Assembly: GCF_001638985.1 (NCBI RefSeq)
Contig: NW_017265164.1
Location: 186,001-250,000, forward strand
Length of the DNA: 64,000 nt
Source: Phycomyces blakesleeanus NRRL 1555(-)
Lineage: Eukaryota > Mucoromycota > Mucoromycetes > Mucorales > Phycomycetaceae
Direction: 5' to 3'
This document shows positions 35,106 through 48,951 of the stretch, piece by piece (within the stretch, counting starts at the first letter, position 1; every line of letters begins with the position of its first letter). The position numbers were made by a program, and so were the translations under genes. The notes beneath the pieces were generated by a model, which was not told the origin of the DNA, searched no databases, and saw only the letters and a list, made by a program, of their open reading frames with translations.

Positions 35106-36773
35106 CTGTCGAAATTAATATATTTCTTTCACACGTTCTAGACCAATTACAAGATTTCTTTTTAATGAAACCTACTGCCGTAATGCCAAATGAAAGTAAT
35201 GACATAGATAGTTTGAAACTAGATCGTAGAATATCCCTCCCCCTTAAAAAAATAAAGGGAGAAAAAAAGAAGAGGCGTTTCCATGTTTATGTTATACTTT
35301 GTTTCAATAACGTGCACATTATTAAACTCTAACTTTTAAAAAGAAAAGTCACTTTAATGTAGACTTCTTTACTAGACTGTATCCATAAAAAAGGTACATT
35401 GTACTATCATTATTATTAACATTGGCATTACTAGTAATATTTTTATTGGTCTAACAAAATTGTTATTTCCCTCGTCATAATTAGCGAAAGACGGATACAT
35501 TTTATTTTGTATTTTCATCTTCATTATAGGTGTTTTAAAACCTTGCGTATTTAGGTAACTCGATGAGAACTGGAGAAAAAAAAATTGCGCAAAAGAAAAC
35601 ATCTTTTTGAAAATAATAATACTAATATTAATCAAAGACAAGTAACTATATAAAATGAAACGAATAATGATAAAAGAGAAATTAGTAAAAGGATATGAAA
35701 TAGTCAAAAATAAGTATAAACTATAAGGTGCCTCTGGAAACCTTGCTTACCATTTCCATAAAAAATGAGAAAAGAAAGGGGGAGTGAGGGGATTCTTTTT
35801 TTTTTTTTGAAATAAAAATTTGTTCGACCTTGTTTAATCAATTTAATTGCAAGAAATTTCTAATTCCTGATTTTTACAGCTATTTACCTATCTTCCCTCC
35901 TTTCCTTCTCTTTTCCTACCATTATAATACTAATATTAAAGAATTGGTGTTGTAAAAAAGGCAGACTCACACATATATAGTACACATCATAAAACACCCC
36001 TCAATACTCCAAAAAAAAAAAGAGATCATTATGTGACAGTAAAAGAAAGGAGAAATAAAAAGACATCCAGCCAGAAAAGAGAGAGATAAGTAGAGATATA
36101 TAGATAAATAAATAAATAAATACTAGAGCTCTACATTATATATATAACACAAAACAAAGATAAAATGACAATTATTTTTTTTAAAAAAAAAAAAACACAT
36201 GCATACACACACGCACACACCAAAGTGCAATATTATATGTGAAATCCAATCATTTAATTTTCAATTGCCGATATTTTCTTTGCTACTTTTGATACTTTAT
36301 TTGTAGCATTCAAAAAATAGACAGTTTAGTAAGATTTTTTTCTAAAGTAAGATTCTAATTACGAAGTGAGAAAATTTTGTTTTTTTTATTATACGACATT
36401 AGGAGAAACAACATTTTGAAACACCTTCGCAATTTTTTTTGTGGACGGATTTTTCTAGCCTCACAAAATTGCTACGCTCTTAGGTGTTTTTGAGCACTAA
36501 AAAATTCTTAAAACAGCTGAGTTCCAAAAATGCCCTGCAATCTACGAAAAAGACTGGGAATTTGAAATTTAAATTAATTATTTTATTTTATTTTATTTTG
36601 TTTTTGCTTTTTTTTTACAACTTTTCAATTATTCTTTGCTTTCTTATTATTATATGATAACAAGTAATTGATCCTCTTATTTTAGTTATAATTTTTTTTT
36701 AATTATTACACTACATTGTAATTAAGATATTTGTGATTGATTTTGAGCTGGTATCTCAATATTAAAAAAAATA

Positions 36774-36894
36774 GATACTGTGAGAGTGTATTTTATTAAA
36801 AAAAAATTAAAATAATATTCAAGGTGCTCAGAACTGGATTTGGTTTAGTACCTTAATCTCAGAAAGAGTATATACTGTGAGTGTTATTTATTAA
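36774..36894 (+). repeat. Imperfect direct duplication, about 96 bp period
   Basis: GATACTGTGAGAGTGT..TTATTAAA at 36774-36800 recurs as TATACTGTGAGTGT..TTATTAAA at 36870-36894, with AATAATATT after each copy. It is upstream of the LINE target-site duplication, so it belongs to host or older repeat DNA. Confidence 0.5.
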
Positions 36895-37061
36895 AGAGAT
36901 AGAATAATATTGTTTATATCAATCGATAAAGACTTTCTTTTTCTTACTATTCAATTTGCCTCTCTTAATATTTGTACCTCCGCTATTCCACGTCTGCCGC
37001 AAAAAATCTACCCAGGTACGCAAATCTACCCTCACACACATAAATCTACGCAAGCACACAT

Positions 37062-37076
37062 AAATTCATTCGGACA
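37062..37076 (+). repeat. Left target-site duplication of the LINE
   Basis: AAATTCATTCGGACA, identical to 42018-42032. The right copy is directly preceded by an A-rich end (ACAAAAAGAAA), as expected for a target-primed retrotransposon insertion. Confidence 0.8.
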
Positions 37077-38431
37077 TGGCTCTTTCCACTAACACTCCGG
37101 AACCACCAGGGGTCAAAAACCCCTCCACCACTGGCTCATCTCCACCATTGCCAACCTCATTCACACCAATCTCACCCTCTTCGACACCTCTTTACTCGCA
37201 AGTAGCTACTCAGAACGCACTTCCACTTCTCGAAAAGCAACCTCATGTTATCTTCAGCTCTACGAATAACACGACCTCACGTACCTGGCGTGTAGGGTCC
37301 TCTAAGTTTTCAGTTTTTTTCACCGTCCCACCCAAATCCTCACCCAAGTTTGACCCTTTCTGGAGAGCTCTTCTCTCAGCCTATCCTCGCGAGGTTAACA
37401 TGGGCATCACTCTTGGCTCACGCTCTTCCCCTGATACATGTGAACTCCATCTACCTACCAGTGCTGACTGCGAGCGAGCGTGCTCTCAACCTTTGGTAGT
37501 CGGCGATTCGTCTTTCCCCGCTCAACCTGCTGTTCCCATTGGCACAATTGTTCGCCGTGTTTTCCTAACCAAGCTTCCTCGTGTTCCTTATCATGACCTG
37601 GCTACACAACTCGCCAAATGTATGTCTCCTTTTGGCAAAGTGCGGGAGATCGCCATTCATGAATCATATGGGTTTTTTGACGGTTCTGGCTATGTTGTCC
37701 TCGCCAATACACCTACCGACGATGTGCCATCAGATTCTCTGACGTACCAAATTGCATACGACGATACGCAAAAGATTCTTGGTAAGTGGCCTTCCATGGG
37801 CTCCCACTGCACCTACTGTAAGGAAATGGGGCACGACGTCGCAAAATGCACCAAACGCCCAGCCGAAACCCGAACGTGTTTTGGATGCAACAAGACCGGT
37901 CACTTACAAGCCAATTGTCCATACATTACCGATCCTTCCAAGACATCCAAGACGTCCAACAAGCGCTCCCGCCACCCCAACCGCAATTCGAAGCTCGATC
38001 GCCCCATCATTGCGCCCAAGCCTTTGATTCCCACTGAGCTCTCACTCATCTACGGAGGATCGGAGGCCTCCAAGCACAACCCTCGTCAACCTGCTTTGCA
38101 TGAGTTGTCTAAGCTGTCTCCCACAAAGACCACCTTTACTCTACCGACACCAACTGAGACGCCCACGTCCTCCGGCCCTCGTCCTCGAAGCCGTTCTGTC
38201 GACACCCCCACGCGTGGCTGGGACAAAGAGATAGACGACAGAATGATAACTAATCTCATGGATAGAGATGAGGCTCGGACTCTCCGACTCCAGTCTGCCT
38301 CTCGCCACACTCATCTCCGTTTTTCCCGGCCGGCACGTCCAACAGGCCGCAATACATCTCTCTCTCCTCCTCGCTTTACTCACCCACAAACCACAAAAGC
38401 CCTCGGCGCAAAGGCCAACATTAACCAATGA
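37076..38431 (+). CDS. LINE ORF1, gag-like RNA-binding protein with two zinc knuckles
   Basis: 451 residues. The N-terminal 70 residues are Pro/Ser/Thr-rich. A middle domain (about 75-235) has an RRM-like layout: VRRVFLTKLPRVPYHDLATQ then GKVREIAIHESYGFFDGSGY. Two CCHC knuckles follow: CTYCKEMGHDVAKC from residue 245 and CFGCNKTGHLQANC from 268, then a basic, Ser/Pro-rich tail. Such proteins bind the element RNA and form the retrotransposition particle. The ATG straddles the junction between the 15 bp target duplication and the element, so the start codon may have been created by insertion of a 5'-truncated copy. The original start could have lain further upstream. The stop overlaps the ORF2 start as ATGA. 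Confidence 0.85.
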   Translation: MALSTNTPEPPGVKNPSTTGSSPPLPTSFTPISPSSTPLYSQVATQNALPLLEKQPHVIFSSTNNTTSRTWRVGSSKFSVFFTVPPKSSPKFDPFWRALLSAYPREVNMGITLGSRSSPDTCELHLPTSADCERACSQPLVVGDSSFPAQPAVPIGTIVRRVFLTKLPRVPYHDLATQLAKCMSPFGKVREIAIHESYGFFDGSGYVVLANTPTDDVPSDSLTYQIAYDDTQKILGKWPSMGSHCTYCKEMGHDVAKCTKRPAETRTCFGCNKTGHLQANCPYITDPSKTSKTSNKRSRHPNRNSKLDRPIIAPKPLIPTELSLIYGGSEASKHNPRQPALHELSKLSPTKTTFTLPTPTETPTSSGPRPRSRSVDTPTRGWDKEIDDRMITNLMDRDEARTLRLQSASRHTHLRFSRPARPTGRNTSLSPPRFTHPQTTKALGAKANINQ

Positions 38432-41400
38432 TTAAAATAGGCACTATGAACTGTAGGGGTCTACCCAAAGTCGGACACCCTGAATCACGCGCCTTTTTCA
38501 TACGCCATTTACGCTCGCAGGGAATCGATATTTTAGCCCTGCAAGAAACCCATGCCTCATCATCTATGCTTCAATCTACCTTTGACCAACAATTTCGGTC
38601 CTCTTCATCATTATGGTCTCCACACTGCGGTGTTGTATGCCTTTCCCTTCACATTATCTTCACTGACCCTCTATTTAGCCCATGTGGCAGGTGTATCACG
38701 ACAACTATCACGCATGTGGATAATAATTTTTCGCCCTTCAGGATAGGCGTCATCTATGCGCCTGCTTCCCAAACTCCACGTTATCGTTTTCTTGCCTCTT
38801 TACTGTCCACTCCTGACCTCATCCCTCCCAATCCTTCAAACTTTATTCTATTGGGCGATTTTAACCATGCAATTCGCTCACACTATGCTCTCGGACGTCG
38901 TGCTCCAGCTGACTGGCTACAGTTTATAGATACCAATATGACTGACTGTATCACTCCTCGCGGCCAGCACCCGCAGCCTACGTTCCACCGAGCCCTGTCT
39001 TCCACCACCATTGACTACATCCTTGCGTCCTCAGACCTTCACCCTCGCACTACAGACCCACAAGTGAGCTATATTTACCAGAAATGGTCTGATCATTGTC
39101 TGGTTGCAGTCAGTCTGTCCCTCCCTTCAACCAAGTCTTCTGGTAAGGGACTTTGGCGTGCTAACCCTCGCCTAGCACAATCACTTTCGTTCCGTACCGA
39201 TCTCAACACTCTTCTCTCCACCCTCGTTCCTGCCCTTCGCGCTGATTTTTCTCCTCAAGCCCAATGGGATGCGATTAAGCTCGAAGTCATTCGTTTCGTT
39301 AAATGTTTCTCTCGCCACCTTCGCCCCTCTCTGAACGACCTGGAAACACGCCTACAAAAACGACGGAACCGACTCATTTACCGTTTCCGCCACCAACCCG
39401 CCCAGAACTTTCAACTCCCAATTGTGGAACGATTGTTGCAGCAAGTCCAACTTGAACGGGTCGAGATTATGGCTCTCAAGGCCGGGAAACACTGGCGGGA
39501 AAAGGGTGAGACTTCTGCAGGATACCTCAAACGCACTATCGCCATTCGCCAATCCTGCAAAGCCATTGCAAGCCTCTGTCACCCTGTTACAAACGACATT
39601 TGCACCACACCCGACGCCATGACTGAGGCCGCAGCAGTCTTCTATGAAGGCTTGTACACCCCTGATCCTATAGACAACTCTGCTGTGGATGAGCTGCTCT
39701 CTCATTTGCCTTCAGATCTCCATTTGCCAGAACTTGCACAGGACTATATGACTCGGCCATTCGCTCTCGACACAATTCGGTCAGGTGCTGCCCGCTCTCC
39801 CAGCTCTAGTAGCCCGGGCCCAGATGGTTTGCCATATGAGATTCTCTGCCTCATTCTCGCCCATCCCGTGTGTGGCGACCTCGTTTCCCGGATATATAAC
39901 GATGCCTTGTCGAAGGGAATCTTTCCTCCTTCTTGGCAGTCCACTTGTGTCTGCTTGTTGCCAAAAAAAAGGCGATCTCAGTTCTCTGAAGAGCTGGCGT
40001 CCCATCGCCTTGATTAATACCGATGCAAAAGTGTTTACCCGTCTCATGAATGCTCGTACGATTTCTGCTGTTACCACACTTATCACCCCGTATCAAACTG
40101 GTTTTGTTCAGGGTAGATTTATAGCTGATAATGGAATGCTGACTCGTTTGGTCATGGCACAAGCCGCGAAGGATGGATCCTCAGGGATTGGCTTGCTCTT
40201 GGACCAGGAAAAGGCTTATGACCGAGTACACCCAGAGTATTTTCGTCGAGTGCTCGCTCATTTCCGCTTCCCTCCTTCCATCGTTAATTCTGTCTCTTCT
40301 CTATTTTTCTCTACGCAGCTACAGATTAACGTCAATGGCTTTCTCTCGCGCCCTCTTACGCAAGCCCGTGGCCTTCGACAAGGGGATCCTCTCTCACCAA
40401 TTCTCTTCAACCTAGCTTTTGAGCCTTTGCTTCGCCGCGTGATACACGATCCTCTGTTCCTAGGTGTCCTCCCTTCTGTCCCTCCCACTCTTCCCTCTTT
40501 ACCTCCTGTCAAACTGCTGGCTTATGCCGATGACCTGCTGGTGTTTCTTCCGGACACGGATCACATGTCTCGACTTCACCACCATCTCAACACATACGCT
40601 GCCGCATCTAACGCCCGCATAAACATGCACAAGACTCAAGCCTTCTCCCTTTCAGGATCGCCACTCCCCGACTGGAATACTTTCCTTCGTGCATACGATG
40701 TTACTGATTGGCATGATCGTACGTCACCTACCTCTCTCCGATATCTTGGTTTTCCATTATTTTCCTCTATCACTCAACGAGACTCCTACGGGACCACCCT
40801 CCTGTCAAAAATTGAGACCTTTTGCAGTATTCATGGATCACGATCTCTTTCCTTTCGTGGGCGGGCAACCATCATGAACTCTCTTGTACTTTCTCAACTA
40901 TGGCACGCCCTTCGTGTGGTTTCGTTCCCTTCCGCCTTCCTTGACCGAGTTCGCTCCATCGTGCGCGGGTTCTTCCGTGCCAACTCTTTTCCTCCCATTG
41001 CTTTTGAGACTCTCTGCTTGCCCCGACTACAGGGTGGCCTTGGTATCTTGGATCCTGGTATACAGCAATGTGCTCTCCAACTTCGCTGGCTGAAGCCCCT
41101 TATCCGTAATCCTCTACTGCCTCATGGTCTTGTTCCCCAATGGTTCTCCTCTCTTCTTCGCTCCGACGTCCCTACCGTTGATCCTCTTCTTCCCTTACTC
41201 TTTCCGGACTGTCGTCCTCGCAACCATCGCACCCTTGATTCCCCGCTGCACCTGGTTCTGAAGGCTATGGATACTCTTCCCCGAAACTCTGACAGAGTGG
41301 TGCTCAACCTTTCCAGTTGTCTCATCCTGCCGTTGTCTTCTATGATATCCAGTATGCCCTCTCACCCTCCGTATCGACCTGCTTGGCGTGATTTGCGAGT

Positions 41401-41838
41401 CCACCATCTATACCAAATCGAGTCCAATTTGGATATACTCACACCCATCACTCCCTCTCGTCCTCTACCCCGTTCTGTCACACTTAACCGCATCCTCAAC
41501 AGAATTCGCGATCATACAATGGTCTTGCATCCCATTCTCTTTCGAGCATGCATTCCTTCTTTTGTACTGGCATTCCANNNNNNNNNNNNNNNNNNNNNNN
41601 NNNNNNNNNNNNNNNNNNNNNNNNNNNNNNNNNNNNNNNNNNNNNNNNNNNNNNNNNNNNNNNNNNNNNNNNNNNNNTCCCTGCTTCCTCCGTCTTTGGC
41701 CTAACTATCCTGGCTATTTGGGATCACCACTGGTCTTTCCACTTTAACTCTGTCCCTTTCCTTCCCTCTGCGGTGCTCCACACTGCGCGCAAGTCAATTT
41801 CTCGTCTCTGCTCTGAACTAGAGCTGGACTCTCCATAA
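38428..41838 (+). CDS. LINE ORF2: AP endonuclease + reverse transcriptase, frameshifted and gap-interrupted
   Basis: Begins at ATG 38428, overlapping the ORF1 stop by four bases (ATGA). Endonuclease residues: Asn in MNCRG, Glu in LQETHA, LLGDFN (Asp144, Asn146), Asp196 in TIDYILAS, and SDH. The frame breaks in a run of eight A at 39963-39970: LLPKK continues as GDLSSLKSWRPIALINTDAK only in the +1 frame. Reverse transcriptase motifs follow: LLDQEKAYDRVHPEY, GLRQGDPLSPILFNLAFE and YADDLLVF (40523-40546). The coding frame runs into the N gap at 41578-41677, and the end KSISRLCSELELDSP is after it, stop at 41836-41838. The break is either an inactivating insertion, a homopolymer sequencing error or, least likely, programmed frameshifting. 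Confidence 0.85.
41578..41677. other. Assembly gap of exactly 100 N
   Basis: The round length suggests a placeholder of unknown true size. It falls within LINE ORF2, as expected where a repeat breaks a short-read assembly. The reading frame differs on its two sides. Confidence 0.98.
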
Positions 41839-42017
41839 CTCCTCCATTTTTTTTAAAACAAAACAAAAACAAAAACAACCATAAAATTTAAAAGCCAAAA
41901 ACATCATATAATCTACAAAACCTTACAAACAAATATTTTAATTTTCTCTTTTCCTATTCAATCAGAGACCTTTAATAAAATCCTGAGCTTTTTCTTCCTG
42001 GCTCCATACAAAAAGAA

Positions 42018-42032
42018 AAATTCATTCGGACA
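42018..42032 (+). repeat. Right target-site duplication of the LINE
   Basis: Identical to 37062-37076. Removing the element joins ACACAT-AAATTCATTCGGACA-CACACATC into a plausible empty site. Confidence 0.8.
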
Positions 42033-42353
42033 CACACATCTTTTTTTGTGATGAATTCATACTATATAAATAATAAATTAATAAATCATTAGCACTTTTT
42101 GGAAGTAGAGCTCCTTCCATCTCCTCAAGTTTTATGTAACTCTTCCCTATAAAAAGTCTGGTTCCTATATATTACAGTTAATGTGTAAAAATGAGCTTAG
42201 AAGTTTATTGAATGAATAGTAGGCTTTAAATGATGTGGTCGTAAAATGGTAAGAAGTTTTGCAGAGAATTTAAATGCAGAGTCTAGATCACGTACTTATA
42301 TTCCAACTTTTTAAAGATATAGATATAGACGTTTGTTCGTTAAATAAATACAG
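42033..42353. other. Spacer between LINE and PX-domain gene
   Basis: 321 bp, AT-rich; probably the 3' UTR of the minus-strand gene that follows. No other feature seen. Confidence 0.5.
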
Positions 42354-45119
42354 TTAAATAGTAAAGATGCTGGCGGACACACTGTCCACAAAATAAGGTA
42401 CAATTTTTGGGATTATTTCAAGAGTAGGGAACTCCATCCCACTAGACTTGGTGCTACTTGTTGCCTGACTACTCGTCGCAGTCGAATTAGTGTCTTCACT
42501 GCTCTGGCTGACAGATCCCGTCGATTGACTTTCTCCCTCTCCCTCTCCCTCTCCCTCACTCTCGTACTCCATTTCCCGAAACTCGTCCTCAAGCTGGGAG
42601 CCATTCAAGAAAGAAAGGTGATTCGTGGTGGCCTGAAGTGGATCCTTGTCAGCAGCGATCAATTGATTGCGGGTCTTTTCGAGATGCTTGACTTTCTGCC
42701 AGTGTCGATAGGCACACAAGTCATCGATTTCTTCGATCAGTTGGTTGTTTTCTGAATCTGACAGGTTGACGGCTCCGACCACGGTGTTAAGATCGATCGT
42801 TCCGGGTAGTCCGACTGACATGAACCCGAACAAACCGTCCACATAGTGCAAAAGGTCGTCAAATAGACAGGATGTGTCTTGAGAGTACACCTTGTGGACA
42901 AATCCATAAAAGTTTTGTTCGTGGGACTGCACAATGTCGATAAACCGTGGGATGCTATCGATCGCAGAATCCTGGCCTTCTTTCTGTTCTTCCTCCAACT
43001 CGGCCATCAAGGCGATAAGATCATCCAAAAATGCAGAAACGTGGTAAAGTGAGCTTCCGATATCTGCGGCCTTGTAGACCTGAGCCAATGGTTGATAGAA
43101 AATTGTAAAGAGCTGCTTGATAAGTTCGCCGGTCACGCCTTCAAACACAAGTTCGGACATCATGTCGTGTTCGTACTGACGAGCATAAAGACTCCAAAGA
43201 CGATGAAGTTTCTTTTGGAGGCCAGGATCGCCAAACACCAAGGCAAGGTCTTTGTCTGACAATAAGGGTAAAAATGATGTGTTTTGAAGAACCGTCAAGA
43301 GATTAGAGGATGACCTAGACTCTAATTATTATTATTTAAAAAAAAAACACACACACACAAAAGCATGTGAAAAAGAAAATAAAGAAGAAGAAATAAAGTA
43401 GGTTTAGTTAGTATTGTGATTTTATGATTATTAATGCTGTTAAAATTAATTTATGTAAGAATCATATTGAGCTAAAACCAACCTGCTTCAGTACATCCAT
43501 AGAGAGGTGTGCGGACAGCTTTGTAGAGTTTTTCAGTTAAAGCAGGACAACTGATTTTCTTTTCAAGTTCATCAATGTCCCTTGACACACCCTTGGCTTC
43601 CTCTTGCATATTTGCCAACAGCATTCTACACACAAACGTACAGTTTATATATTAGTATTATTTTTAATAAGCTCGGTTTATTTTATTTGTTATATTCAGG
43701 AACCAAGGCGCACACACACAATATATATATATCTAATAGTAAAGAAAAAAAAATACAATATAATATTCTTGATTATGTTACCTCTGAAATAAACTCTTTG
43801 TGCCAAATGGCCTTGCTAAAAATAAGTCCATGACTCCTTTAAGCATTGCCATTGGATTTGATAGTTTGAGCATAAATGCCATTGTACGGTATGGCATCAT
43901 CCCATGAGTCCGTTTGAGATTTGCCAAATTCTCAGTTGCAGCGTCAGACATTACAAGCTGTTTATGCAAAGCAAAAGCAAAACTAAGTCAACCAAAAAAA
44001 TAATAATGGTATATGGTTATATTAATTCAATATACAAAGTGTTGGTTATTTGACATAAAGAGTCTCTCTCTCTCTCTCTTTTTTTTTTTACCTTATTCGA
44101 CCCCACTCGAGTGCTTTACGTAAAGGCTCCGGAAGATCCTCAATCTTTTCTGTAGCCTTGATGTCTTCAAACACTGACAAGAGACCCCCGGGTTGCTTGA
44201 TCTTTGCTTTCAACATATCCAGGAGTGCTTCTAGCTCTTCGACTTTTCCGTCCAGCTGTGCCTGAAATTTTTGTTCTTCTTCTGCTCGGTGAAGATCGAC
44301 CTCTTTTCGTTTCTTGAGATCTCGCTCGTCCTCCTGGGTAAGACTATAGGTGTCTGTGGTCAAGAACATCAGGAGTGGGTCGGACACGGCCACGCCAGGT
44401 TCTTGTGCGATTGAGTGGAGGTAGCATCTTAGTGATAGACGATCCTTTTCCCGAATAAGCGCAGATGTGTCGTGGAAGTTTGGTGGGGTATGGGGTAAGG
44501 ACAGAGAAGGAAAGGATGCTTTGAGTTGATTGCGTAGGTGAGCAAATTGACGGTGGCGCCGGGAGACGATATATCGTTTGTCATTGTAGTCGGTCTGGAC
44601 AATGTACTCTGCATGGCTCTTTTCTCGAAGAGAATGTCTTGTCTTGACTATCCGCACACCAACGATGTCTATTACAAGTGTGGCACCGGGAAGAGTGACT
44701 AATGGTAATGATGGTGGCGGTGGTGTGAGATCTCTTGGGTCAATCTTGATGCTTTCTTCACTTCCGGTTTTTATTGCCGCACAGAGTGCAATGACCAGAA
44801 TCTTTTGAGTCTTGTTGATCATCAGTCGACGTTGGGCGGCATCGTTTTGTTTCGGTGCAAAAGTATTGAGGTCGATCTTACAGAACTGGTCGAGGAATTC
44901 CTGGACCTTGTCCCAGAATTCCGAGCCTTGTTTCAAGAGAGGGAATTTGAGAATAAGGTGTTGAAAGACAAGACGCAAGAGCGGAAACTGGGTGTCATTT
45001 TCGGTTGACAGGACAAGAGACAGGTCTGGTTGGGCACGCAGAATATTGATTTCATGTTCTAGCTGGAGAGTAACCAACTGTCGCTTAAAGTAATGGTGTT
45101 GAGTAGGTGAAAGATTCAT
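42354..45119 (-). CDS. PX-domain and DUF3818 protein (yeast Lec1/YPR097W-like)
   Basis: Exons 44092-45119, 43782-43982, 43483-43625 and 42354-43321 give 779 residues. The N-terminus (about 1-130, MNLSPTQHHYFKRQLVTLQLEHEINIL) is the PX-associated helical region. A PX phosphoinositide-binding domain follows at about 145-262, with YIVSRRHRQFAHLRNQL and LREKDRLSLRCYL-type basic and aromatic motifs (the sequence has IREKDRLSLRCYLHS). Then comes a charged coiled coil and the DUF3818 region, with GRISFAFALHKQLVMSDA, HGMMPYRTMAFMLKLSNP and MLKGVMDLFLARPFG. The C-terminus has a Gly-Glu repeat and a Ser/Thr-rich tail. The yeast relative is linked to lipid and sterol distribution at membranes; that function is inherited by inference. 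The second exon uses an acceptor at 43983-43984, which alone keeps phase. Confidence 0.9.
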
Positions 45120-45135
45120 TAAATATGTATATATG

Positions 45136-45169
<34 letters not shown>

Positions 45170-45492
45170 TGTATGTATGTATTTATGTATGTATGTATTT
45201 ATGTATGTATAAACAGTATTAGTAGCTGTAGTAGCTGTTGTAGTAGTAGCAGTAAAGAAGCTTATTATTTGAAATATTATTAAATATTTGATTTATTTGA
45301 TTTTAATTTTTTTTTAATATATATGTATATATGTATAGTATGGTTAATGTTTAGCGTGTATTTTGTAATGTAGTGTAGTGTAGTGTAGTGTAGTGTGTAT
45401 AGTGTGTACACATGTATACAAATATGTATAAATGTAGTGATGAAATTTCTTGTTGACTAAAAAAGGGAATAAGTGGATTGAAATGACGTCGA
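45120..45492. other. Promoter region of the PX gene with TATG microsatellite
   Basis: A TATG/TATT tandem tract spans about 45141-45210, and short GTAGTA and GTAGTGTA tracts follow (45226-45251, 45369-45396). The rest is the 3' flank of the SR-kinase gene. Confidence 0.7.
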
Positions 45493-47949
<2,457 letters not shown>

Positions 47950-48556
47950 ATGCCAAAGATTGTCACATCTTCTATTGTCTCATCTTCAGATCATTCTGCA
48001 CAAGCTGAAGATCAACGCCACACTCTCCACGTTTACTACTGCCTGTGTTCCGAGTTTCTTTTGGTAATTGATGTTGATTTGCGACAATTGCCAAGAAGAC
48101 GGACAGACAATGCCATCATTGTATCAAATACGCGACGTACATACAAACTCACAGCTGAGGCAGACGACTGTGTGATATTAAAAAGGTAACATTATATATA
48201 TATATATATTTACATGCGTGTGTAAGAAAGGAATACTAAAAATAATAATAATTCTTTAGACGTGATGGATTCGAGAAACAGTACAGATATCGTTGCCCGA
48301 GTAAGTAAAGCATAAATAAAGCATAAAACAATATTATGAAAACCTTAAAACTAAACATTATTGTGTATACGTATATGTATATATCTTTCGTGTGTGTGTG
48401 TGTGTGTGTTCTTTTGTAGGATGTGATTTATTGGTGGCCTATGAAATGGTAGATAGACGCAAGTCGGGCCCGTACACTTATATTGTAGACTGTGCGTTAA
48501 CAGAAGTACAAGGAAGAGCACCACCGCATGCTATCCAAGACGTTCCTTCTCCTTGA
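47950..48556 (+). CDS. STEEP1 (UPF0428) homologue, short form
   Basis: Exons 47950-48185, 48260-48300 and 48420-48556 give 137 residues. The start MPKIVTSSIVSSSD, LHVYYCLCSEFLLVIDVDL, LPRRRTDNAI, FEKQYRYRCP and RCDLLVAYE align from memory with human STEEP1 (CXorf56, about 222 residues). Metal-binding Cys pairs CLC and CPRC are kept. In animals STEEP1 promotes membrane curvature and ER exit of STING, but fungi lack STING, so this protein probably represents an older role, perhaps in ER-membrane or phosphoinositide handling. The long C-terminal charged helix of the animal protein is absent: the frame ends soon after the second Cys pair at DVPSP. Family assignment is good; function in this organism is unknown. 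Confidence 0.88.
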
Positions 48557-48951
48557 TCATTTTTATACATGTATATACACACACAAATACTCACGCACGC
48601 ATTCACGCACGCACTCGCTCAGTCGCTTGCCCTTTCACTCGCAGCGAAACAAAATGAAACGTAACGTAACGAAACGAAACGAAACATGAAAACATAAAGT
48701 GTACACCAACACCAACACCAACATCTGCACCAAAAAACACCATCACCAATAATTGATGATGTCTTTTGTAAAAAAAAAAAAAAAAAAAGATAATAATAAC
48801 AACAATAATATGCAATGTCGAGATTTCCCTTTATTTAATTATACATTTATATGTATATTGTAAAATGGTTTATTTATTCATTGGTTGCGTGGGAGGGGTT
48901 GTTACATGAGTTTTTGTGTATAAAGCTTCAAGGATAGGCTTTGTCTTGGGT
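48557..48951. other. Convergent 3' region
   Basis: Between the stops of the STEEP1 homologue and the HMG gene. Contains CGAAACGAAAC-type repeats (48660-48686) and an A18 tract at 48771-48788. No gene seen. Confidence 0.5.

Larger units (their letters stand above)
34285..37061. other. Gene-poor region between kinase gene and LINE
   Basis: Contains the kinase promoter, a tandem AAAAT tract (34362-34390), a purine/pyrimidine CGTATA-rich patch (34810-34890), a fragment related to the upstream transposon (35044-35105) and an imperfect duplication near 36774-36894. A minus-strand open frame at 34441-34680 lacks recognisable content. Confidence 0.5.
37077..42017 (+). mobile_element. Non-LTR retrotransposon (LINE), inserted with 15 bp target duplication
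   Basis: Boundaries are set by the exact duplication AAATTCATTCGGACA on both sides. Contents in order: ORF1 (zinc knuckles), ORF2 (AP endonuclease, reverse transcriptase, C-terminal domain), a 179 bp 3' UTR ending in an A-rich tail. Base composition is C-rich on the sense strand and far less AT-rich than the surroundings. ORF order and AP-type endonuclease place it with LINE1-like elements; a relation to the pericentromeric Grem-LINEs described in Mucoromycotina is possible but cannot be shown without comparison. ORF2 has a single-base frameshift and a 100 N gap, so this copy as assembled is not intact. Confidence 0.9.

Noticed and set aside
39963..39970. Programmed ribosomal frameshift in LINE ORF2
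   Set aside because: The required shift is +1 (or -2) at an A run, with no pseudoknot recognised; a simple indel or sequencing error is more likely.
45141..45210. Regular repeats considered as a CRISPR-like array
   Set aside because: Four-base microsatellite without spacers, in a eukaryotic genome.
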